DNA of 44,629 bases from an uncultured Lachnospiraceae bacterium. Its GTDB lineage: Bacteria; Bacillota; Clostridia; Lachnospirales; Lachnospiraceae. Positions 39,766-44,629 of this stretch are shown piece by piece. The translations under genes and the position numbers were made by a program. Within the stretch, counting starts at the first letter, position 1; every line of letters begins with the position of its first letter. The notes below the pieces were generated by a model. That model ran no database searches. It was not told where the DNA came from and was given only the letters and a program-made list of their open reading frames with translations. The stretch is from NCBI GenBank assembly GCA_947588005.1, contig CANPYE010000008.1, forward strand, positions 1 through 44,629, in the 5' to 3' direction.

Positions 39766-40092
39766 AGCATTCCATCCTTCTTTTCAATCTCATAATCAGT
39801 CTATTCCGCAGAGCGCGTTTTTGACAGTGCTGACCAAAGAAAGCAGCGAGGGGAATTAAGAATTTCTTCATAATCTATTCAAACAATCTACAATCTTTTT
39901 CCGGGGCCGTGTGCTATACTTTTAAACGTAAAGAAAAGCGAGAAACCTTACTTCAATCACACTCCTTTATCCTTTGACATCCTAATCCTGGCATACAAGA
40001 AAACCTGTCATCGCCGACAGGTTTTTTGCCGTTTATATGGTTTTTACCGCTTCAGAAAAGCGCCGTCTGCGGCGCGGCGGCGCTCAAACGTT
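39766..40092. other. Spacer between lysA and subtilase genes
   Basis: Holds the terminator at 39998-40027 and, on the plus strand, a TATACT (39915-39920) without a good -35. No coding region with a ribosome binding site was seen. A minus-strand frame overlapping the subtilase start (MKKFLIPLAAFF onward) was considered and rejected. Confidence 0.5.
39998..40027 (-). terminator. Bidirectional terminator downstream of lysA
   Basis: AACCTGTC (40002-40009) and GACAGGTT (40016-40023) with a six-base loop. On the minus strand it is followed by TTCTTG after flanking A-T pairs. On the plus strand it is followed by TTTT, extending the run of six T's. It lies about 65 bp beyond the lysA stop codon. Confidence 0.78.
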
Positions 40093-41364
40093 CTATTTCC
40101 GGTATTTATCCATCACATCGCAGAAATCAAATGTGGCGAAATAGTCCTTCGGCGTCTCCGCCCGCCGGATCATCTCAAAAGAACCGTCCTCATGCAGCAG
40201 GATCTCCGAGGAACGCAGCTTTCCATTGTAATTATATCCCATAGAAAAGCCGTGCGCTCCGGTGTCGTGGATCACCAGCAGGTCGCCCATGTCGATAGCC
40301 GGCAGCATCCGGTCAATGGCGAATTTGTCATTGTTCTCGCAGAGGGAGCCGACCACGTCGTACTTGTGGTCGCAGGGCGCGTTCTCCTTGCCCATGACCG
40401 TAATGTGGTGGTAGGCGCCGTACATGGCCGGGCGCATCAGGTTCACCGCGCAGGCGTCCACGCCGATATATTCTTTGTATGTGTGCTTTTCGTGGATGGC
40501 CCGGGTCACCAGGCAGCCGTAGGGCGCCAGCATAAAGCGGCCAAGTTCCGTGTAAATGGCCACATCGCCCATGCCCGCGGGCGTCAGCACCTCCTGATAG
40601 ACTTTCCGCACTCCCTCGCCGATCGCCATAATATCGTTGGGCTCCTGGTCCGGCCGGTAGGCCACGCCCACGCCGCCAGAGAGGTTGATGAACGCCACCT
40701 TCGCGCCGGTCTCCTTCTGCAGCTTCACCGCCAGTTCAAAAAGGATCTTCGCCAGCGTCGGGTAATATTCATTCGTCACGGTGTTGCTGGCCAGAAACGC
40801 ATGGATACCGAACCGCTTCGCTCCTTTGGATTTCAAGATGCGGAACGCTTCGAAGATCTGCTCCGTGGTCATGCCGTACTTGGCGTCGCCGGGGTTGTCC
40901 ATGACGCCGTTGCTCATAGCGAATACGCCGCCGGGATTGTAACGGCAGCTGATGGTTTCCGGAATATAGCCCAGGGTGTCCTCCAGGCACCGGATATGCG
41001 TAATATCGTCCAGATTAATGATCGCGCCAAGATCCGCGGCAAGCTTAAATTCCGCGGGCGGCGTCTCATTGGACGAGAACATGATCTCGTGACCTGCAAA
41101 GCCGCAGGCGTCCGACATCATCAGTTCGGTCATGGACGAGCAGTCGGTACCGCAGCCGCGCTCCCGCAGGAGCTTTAAGATAAATGGATTCGGGGTGGCT
41201 TTTACAGCAAAATACTCGCGAAAACCCGGATTCCAGGCAAACGCGGCGCGCAAGCGCTCCGCATTTTCGCGGATGCCGCGCTCGTCGTAGAGATGGAAGG
41301 GGGTTGGAAACTGAGAGGCGATTTCTTCAAGTTTTTCCAGAGTTACGAAGGGTTTCTTTTCCAT
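40093..41364 (-). CDS. lysA: Diaminopimelate decarboxylase
   Basis: PLP-dependent enzyme of alanine-racemase fold that converts meso-diaminopimelate to lysine. It is 423 residues from the ATG at 41364 (AAGGAAG upstream). The PLP lysine is Lys55 (YFAVKATPNP). Further motifs are CGTDCSSMTEL, the glycine-rich phosphate loop INLSGGVGVAYRP, GVDACAVNLMRP, and the C-terminal HDTGAHGFSMGYNYNG. The lack of neighbouring dap genes means regulation is separate. Some homologues decarboxylate carboxynorspermidine, but the GAHGFSMGYNYN ending favours LysA. Confidence 0.9.
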   Translation of the reverse strand: MEKKPFVTLEKLEEIASQFPTPFHLYDERGIRENAERLRAAFAWNPGFREYFAVKATPNPFILKLLRERGCGTDCSSMTELMMSDACGFAGHEIMFSSNETPPAEFKLAADLGAIINLDDITHIRCLEDTLGYIPETISCRYNPGGVFAMSNGVMDNPGDAKYGMTTEQIFEAFRILKSKGAKRFGIHAFLASNTVTNEYYPTLAKILFELAVKLQKETGAKVAFINLSGGVGVAYRPDQEPNDIMAIGEGVRKVYQEVLTPAGMGDVAIYTELGRFMLAPYGCLVTRAIHEKHTYKEYIGVDACAVNLMRPAMYGAYHHITVMGKENAPCDHKYDVVGSLCENNDKFAIDRMLPAIDMGDLLVIHDTGAHGFSMGYNYNGKLRSSEILLHEDGSFEMIRRAETPKDYFATFDFCDVMDKYRK

Positions 41365-41870
41365 GGCAGAATGACTTCCTTTCATTGCATAGTATCTCTA
41401 TTATCATTCGTTATAGCGGCGGCGCAGGCAGGGCCGGCTGCGCTGGCAGAATCCGCAGAGCAGGGGGCAGGCGAACCGCCAGCGGCGCAGAGGGGCTGCA
41501 GCCGCATATAAGCGAAAATGAGTCCGCGTGGGATACAACTTAGCATTGTAACCTACACGGACCTCTTTGTCCACTTATTTCTGGTTTTTTGTGATGACAC
41601 TTATTTCTGATTTTTGTGATAATGAATACTGTGAGGGACGGGCTGCCTGCGGGCTGCGCCGCAGGGACGCCTGGGGGGAGGAAACGCAGCATTCTGCTCC
41701 GCCGTGCTGCCATTCATAATCCGGCGCTGCGAACGATGTTCCTTCGGGTGACATTAATGGGCGCCGGATTATTCATGGAGGGCTTCGCCCTATGCGGTGA
41801 AGCAGCCCGGAACGGGCTTGTGAGCGAGCTCACGCCCGTTCCGTACTGCTTTACCGCGCACGGCTCATGG
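41365..41870. other. Hairpin-rich spacer between pyk and lysA
   Basis: 506 bp with no gene recognised but at least four strong secondary structures. CCTGCGG/CCGCAGG lies near 41646-41668. ATAATCCGGCGC/GCGCCGGATTAT is a 12-bp perfect pair enclosing an ATGT-CCTTCGGG-ACAT hairpin (about 41717-41772). AGGGC-TTC-GCCCT is at 41779-41791. The 64-base structure at 41794-41857 completes the set. A further imperfect one (GTCCGCGTGGG with CCTACACGGAC) lies near 41531-41571. None has a proper U-run except possibly the last. Confidence 0.7.
41794..41857. repeat. Long near-perfect palindrome after pyk
   Basis: Nested arms GCGGTGAAGCAG/CTGCTTTACCGC, GGAACGGGC/GCCCGTTCC and GTGAGC/GCTCAC around a two-base centre, about 27 bp per arm. 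It begins 14 bp after the pyk stop codon. No U-run follows, so it looks like a REP-type or MITE-like element or a 3' mRNA stabiliser rather than a classical terminator. Confidence 0.85.
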
Positions 41871-43304
41871 CTAGGCCACGTTTACGATCCGCATCATGTT
41901 CGTGTGCATCGCCGGAAGATCTTTTCGGTCATAGTTGACCAGGCCGGCGGTGATGACCGCGATATCTCCTGAGGTAAAAATTCCTTTCTCCTTCAGGTAC
42001 TCGATAGACGACTCAATCAGAGCGTCGGTGGAGCTGGCGCGCATAGCCAGGAAGGGGCGGACACCCCAGTAGATCTGCATCTGCCGCACCGCGATGGCTG
42101 TGGGCGACATACCGATGACCTGCACGTCGGAGCGCCATTTGGACAGGAGGCGGGCTGTGAATCCGCTGATGCTGGGGGCGACGATCGCCTTCGCGTCCAG
42201 ATCATGGGCCGTGGACACGGAGGAGAAGCAGACCGCGTTGGAAATGGTCCGGTTCTGATCCGTCACCTGGCGGCTGCGGTACGCGGAATAGTCCAGATGG
42301 GATTCGGCCTCCACACAGATCTCCACCATCATTCTGAGGGCTTCTACCGGATATTTGCCGGCAGCGGTCTCGCCGGAAAGCATGACCACATCGGTTCCCT
42401 CCGCCACTGCCTCGGATACATCCGTTACCTCGGCTCTGGTGGGGCGCGGGTTGCGGATCATGGAATCCAGCATCTGCGTCGCAGTGATGACCGGCTTGCA
42501 TGCCGCGTTGCACTTCTGAATGATCGTCTTCTGGATGAACGGCACCCGCTGGGCCGGAATCTCCACGCCCATGTCGCCGCGGGCCACCATAATGCCGTCG
42601 CTGGCGGCGATGATCTCGTCCAGATTCTCTATCCCCTCGGCATTCTCGATCTTGGAAATGACCATGATCTTTGAATTGTGGGCCTTTAATATCTCCTTGA
42701 TCTTCAGGACCGCTTCCGCGGACCGTACAAAGGACGCCGCGATAAAATCAAAGCCTTGCTCAATGCCGAACAAAATATCTTCTTTATCTTTATCCGTAAT
42801 CGCCGGAAGCTTCACCTTCACCCCGGGGACGTTCACGCCCTTCTGGCTGCCCAGCTCGCCGCCGTTGACTACCAGGCAGCGAATGTCGTCCCCTTCGATC
42901 TTCTGGATCTTCAGCTCGATCAGTCCGTCGTCGATCAGGATTCGATCCCCGGGCTTTACATCCTCCGCCAGGCCGGAATAATTGATATAGCAGATCTTAT
43001 CATCACATTCCACCTGACGGGTAGTCAGCGTATAGAACTGCCCCGTCATCAGCGAGATTTTGCCGCCGCCCTTCACACGGCCCGTTCGGATCTCAGGCCC
43101 TTTCGTATCCAGAAGCGCCGCCACCGGCACATCCAGCTCGCTGCGGATGCTTTTCAGCTGATCCAGCCGCGCCTTCTGCTCCTCGTGCGTTCCATGGGAG
43201 AAATTAAACCGGGCGATGTCCATGCCGTAGCGTACCAGGTCCATCATAACAGTCCGGTCGTCTGATGCCGGTCCCATGGTGCAGATAATCTTCGTTTTCT
43301 TCAT
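41871..43304 (-). CDS. pyk: Pyruvate kinase
   Basis: Converts PEP and ADP to pyruvate and ATP in glycolysis. It has 477 residues, so it lacks the extra C-terminal PEP-utiliser-like domain seen in Bacillus pyruvate kinases. TKIICTMGPAS at the N-terminus, RFNFSHG (32-38), LDTKGPEIRTG (65-75), the catalytic Lys in VISKIENAEGI (about 223-233), MVARGDMGVEIP (about 245-256) and the TATQMLDSM loop are present. The ATG has AGGAGGGGAC. A likely -10 is TACAAT near 43332, with an unclear -35. The gene is followed by a run of hairpins. Confidence 0.97.
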   Translation of the reverse strand: MKKTKIICTMGPASDDRTVMMDLVRYGMDIARFNFSHGTHEEQKARLDQLKSIRSELDVPVAALLDTKGPEIRTGRVKGGGKISLMTGQFYTLTTRQVECDDKICYINYSGLAEDVKPGDRILIDDGLIELKIQKIEGDDIRCLVVNGGELGSQKGVNVPGVKVKLPAITDKDKEDILFGIEQGFDFIAASFVRSAEAVLKIKEILKAHNSKIMVISKIENAEGIENLDEIIAASDGIMVARGDMGVEIPAQRVPFIQKTIIQKCNAACKPVITATQMLDSMIRNPRPTRAEVTDVSEAVAEGTDVVMLSGETAAGKYPVEALRMMVEICVEAESHLDYSAYRSRQVTDQNRTISNAVCFSSVSTAHDLDAKAIVAPSISGFTARLLSKWRSDVQVIGMSPTAIAVRQMQIYWGVRPFLAMRASSTDALIESSIEYLKEKGIFTSGDIAVITAGLVNYDRKDLPAMHTNMMRIVNVA

Positions 43305-43501
43305 CCTGTCCCCTCCTGCATATATTTATTGTACAGCCCCAGGCCGCCTCTTTCGTATGTCCCCCGTATTTTCTCCCGTAAACTGCAGACTTTCGATTCA
43401 CTTACCCGCTGACGCGGACCGCCGATTCCACGCAGGCGCAGCACCCGCAGCTTCACTCGCTCCCCGCACCCGCTGCCTCCGCGCGGGCACCGGCCGCCGT
43501 T
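43305..43501. other. Spacer between rhomboid-like gene and pyk
   Basis: Contains a likely pyk -10 element (TACAAT on the minus strand near 43332). The part next to the rhomboid-like gene is GC-rich with repeated CGCAGGCGCAGC and CACCCGC words. No gene was recognised. Confidence 0.4.
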
Positions 43502-44377
43502 TCACTGCACCGGCCCCTGCAGTCCTCCGGTCACGTGCTGGTGCGTATACAGATGATCCTGGCAGTATTCCAATCCGCCCGCGCATTTGGAGCAATACCG
43601 GAACTCCAGATTCTCGCCGTCCTTCTCCGTCCGCCCGCAGACTGCGCAGCGATGTCTCGGCCCGTTCTGCGGGATGATCTTCGTCTGGGCTTTAAACTCA
43701 CGCTTACGCCTTATCTCCTTCGGAGAATAGCGGTTCAGGTTCCTGGTCATCAGGAAGAATATCAAAAAATTAAGCAGCGACAGCGCGATCGCGCACCGGG
43801 TCGCCGCGCTTCCCATAATAAAGCTGTACAGGAAAAATATCCCGTCAAAAATTGCCAAAACCTTGGCCTTCACCGGAATCACCATGAACAGCAAAAACTG
43901 CAGATCCGGATACATGGCCGCAAAGGCGAAGAACAGCGACAGGTTCAGATAGGTGGTCGTCAGGATCAGCATCTGACCGAATCCCAGCCAGGCAATAACC
44001 GCCGCCAGAACATGTCCCAGAACGCCCATGAAAAAGTAGACATTGAACTTAAACGCGCCCCAGGTACGCTCCAACGTCGTTCCCAGCGAATAATACAGGG
44101 ACAGGGCGATCGCGTTGAACAGCAGATCCGACAGCATACTGACGGGCGCCGCTCCCAGAGACGACATCCCCATGGGCGGATATACAATGAACGTAACAAT
44201 ACGCCATATCTGCCCGCGCAGGATCGCCCTGGCATTCAGACACAGCCAGTTCCAATAAATCTCCGGCGCTACGATCTGCAGCACTAATCCCGCCGCGTAC
44301 AGGAGCATAATATAATACATCAGGTTCTTGATCGCGTACCTTCCAAATCTGCGTTCCATTTTCTGAAAAAACTTCAT
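43502..44377 (-). CDS. Rhomboid-like membrane protein with C-terminal zinc ribbon, probably non-proteolytic
   Basis: 291 residues. Six hydrophobic helices lie between residues about 18 and 210, with the rhomboid-style L1 segment (ILRGQIWRIVTFIVYPP, about 52-68) and a GTTLERTWGAFKFNVYF helix. The GxSG motif of active rhomboid proteases is absent: the corresponding helix reads TYLNLSLFFAFAAMYP, and no convincing catalytic His was found. After the membrane part comes a basic linker and a zinc-ribbon-like tail with CAVC and CSKC pairs plus HQH. The ATG is 11 bases after AAGGAT. It has its own promoter. Function unknown. Confidence 0.78.
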   Translation of the reverse strand: MKFFQKMERRFGRYAIKNLMYYIMLLYAAGLVLQIVAPEIYWNWLCLNARAILRGQIWRIVTFIVYPPMGMSSLGAAPVSMLSDLLFNAIALSLYYSLGTTLERTWGAFKFNVYFFMGVLGHVLAAVIAWLGFGQMLILTTTYLNLSLFFAFAAMYPDLQFLLFMVIPVKAKVLAIFDGIFFLYSFIMGSAATRCAIALSLLNFLIFFLMTRNLNRYSPKEIRRKREFKAQTKIIPQNGPRHRCAVCGRTEKDGENLEFRYCSKCAGGLEYCQDHLYTHQHVTGGLQGPVQ

Positions 44378-44415
44378 ATTTCGGTCATATCCTTCTTTAA
44401 CAGTATATTTCTTTT

Positions 44416-44444
44416 ATTATAATTTCTGCTCTGTCTTTTGTCAA
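44416..44444 (-). promoter_or_regulatory. Promoter of the rhomboid-like gene
   Basis: Consensus TTGACA (44439-44444) and TATAAT (44416-44421) on the minus strand with a 17 bp spacer. Confidence 0.9.
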
Positions 44445-44456
44445 ATATCTTCTCCC

Positions 44457-44515
44457 GGCAAATACAGAAAGCGTCTTCCGCCAAATGCAGCAAGCAGCTC
44501 CTGCCAAATGCAAAA
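44457..44515. repeat. 23-bp tandem repeat
   Basis: Three units with core GSCAAATRCA at 44457, 44480 and 44503 (exact 23 bp step). It lies upstream of the rhomboid-like promoter and may belong to the 3' side of a gene beyond the window. Confidence 0.7.
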
Positions 44516-44554
44516 GCGGGTCGCCGGAATGTTCTCTGCATACTGACGCAGCAG

Positions 44555-44576
44555 TAAAAAATAGGCTTCGCCTATT
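44555..44576 (-). terminator. Short terminator-like hairpin
   Basis: AATAGGC-TTC-GCCTATT with six T's following on the minus strand. It would terminate a minus-strand transcript coming from beyond the right edge of the window. Confidence 0.7.
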
Positions 44577-44582
44577 CAACTC

Positions 44583-44612
44583 CCCCTGCCCCTCAATCTT
44601 GAGGGGTGGGGC
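44583..44612 (-). mobile_element. Possible right end of an IS200/IS605-type element
   Basis: Minus-strand reading GCCCCACCCCTCAAGATTG then AGGGGCAGGGGGAGTTGAA: nested CCCC and CCCCTCAA arms. This resembles the hairpin at the right end of many IS200/IS605 (TnpB-encoding) elements in Firmicutes, ending next to TTGAA. The body of the element, if any, lies outside the window, so this is tentative. It may instead be a simple intergenic palindrome. Confidence 0.3.
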
Positions 44613-44629
44613 TTCCTTTTTCCGCTTTT

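Noticed and set aside
39659-39871. 70-codon frame beginning MKKFLIPLAAFF overlapping the subtilase start
   Set aside because: It overlaps the catalytic Asp region of the subtilase in another frame and has no ribosome binding site. The TTG start of the subtilase is well supported.

Overview
This 44.6 kb window reads as a chromosomal segment of a GC-rich, spore-forming member of the Clostridia, most likely Lachnospiraceae. The evidence is the housekeeping gene order (rpmG-secE-nusG-rplK-rplA-rplJ-rplL; recA-recX-rny; apt-relA-MBL hydrolase; NUDIX-spoIIM-xerD), sporulation-type genes (spoIIM, a CotS-like kinase), a proline T-box in front of a short archaeal/eukaryal-type ProRS, and sigma-A promoters with 17-18 bp spacers. 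Almost every gene lies on the minus strand. Only bioY, an AraC regulator and a hemolysin III-type membrane protein run on the plus strand. No rRNA, tRNA, CRISPR array or transposase gene was seen.

Layout, read in transcription order for each block. (1) 1-3.9 kb: the ribosomal protein/secE/nusG operon, with an L10 leader and attenuator before rplJ. Its gaps carry a ~109 bp structured repeat. (2) 4-9 kb: recD2, comF and a solitary mreB. (3) 9-15.6 kb: phosphohexomutase, CotS-like protein, then T-box-proS-cca. A candidate plus-strand small RNA sits between mreB and pgm. (4) 15.8-22.4 kb: a GPH-family sugar symporter, bioY, an AI-2E-family permease, and an amylosucrase-type GH13 enzyme divergent from an AraC regulator. 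(5) 22.5-31.2 kb: an RluA-type pseudouridine synthase, hemolysin III, a YesL-like DUF624 protein, a GNAT acetyltransferase, cyclophilin, a glyoxalase-II-like hydrolase, relA and apt. (6) 31.4-38.5 kb: xerD, spoIIM, a NUDIX hydrolase, a cell-wall-binding-repeat protein, then recA (LexA box)-recX-rny. (7) 38.9-44.6 kb: an intracellular subtilisin, lysA, pyk and a rhomboid-like membrane protein. A structured DNA end resembling an IS200/IS605 right end lies at the window edge.

The most unusual property is how much short tandem duplication there is and where it lies. At comF, recD2, mreB, relA and the NUDIX gene (weakly recA), the last codons and stop codon are themselves one unit of a 35-56 bp tandem array that continues past the stop. 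Separately, four proteins (two sites in the RluA-type enzyme, and the GNAT, RelA and Cca proteins) carry in-frame 15-78 bp repeats placed in linkers or termini while their catalytic motifs stay intact. With the 109 bp structured repeats, whose stems show compensatory changes, this looks like a genome-wide duplication process worth measuring. Functions are inferred from recognised motifs; no database search was run.
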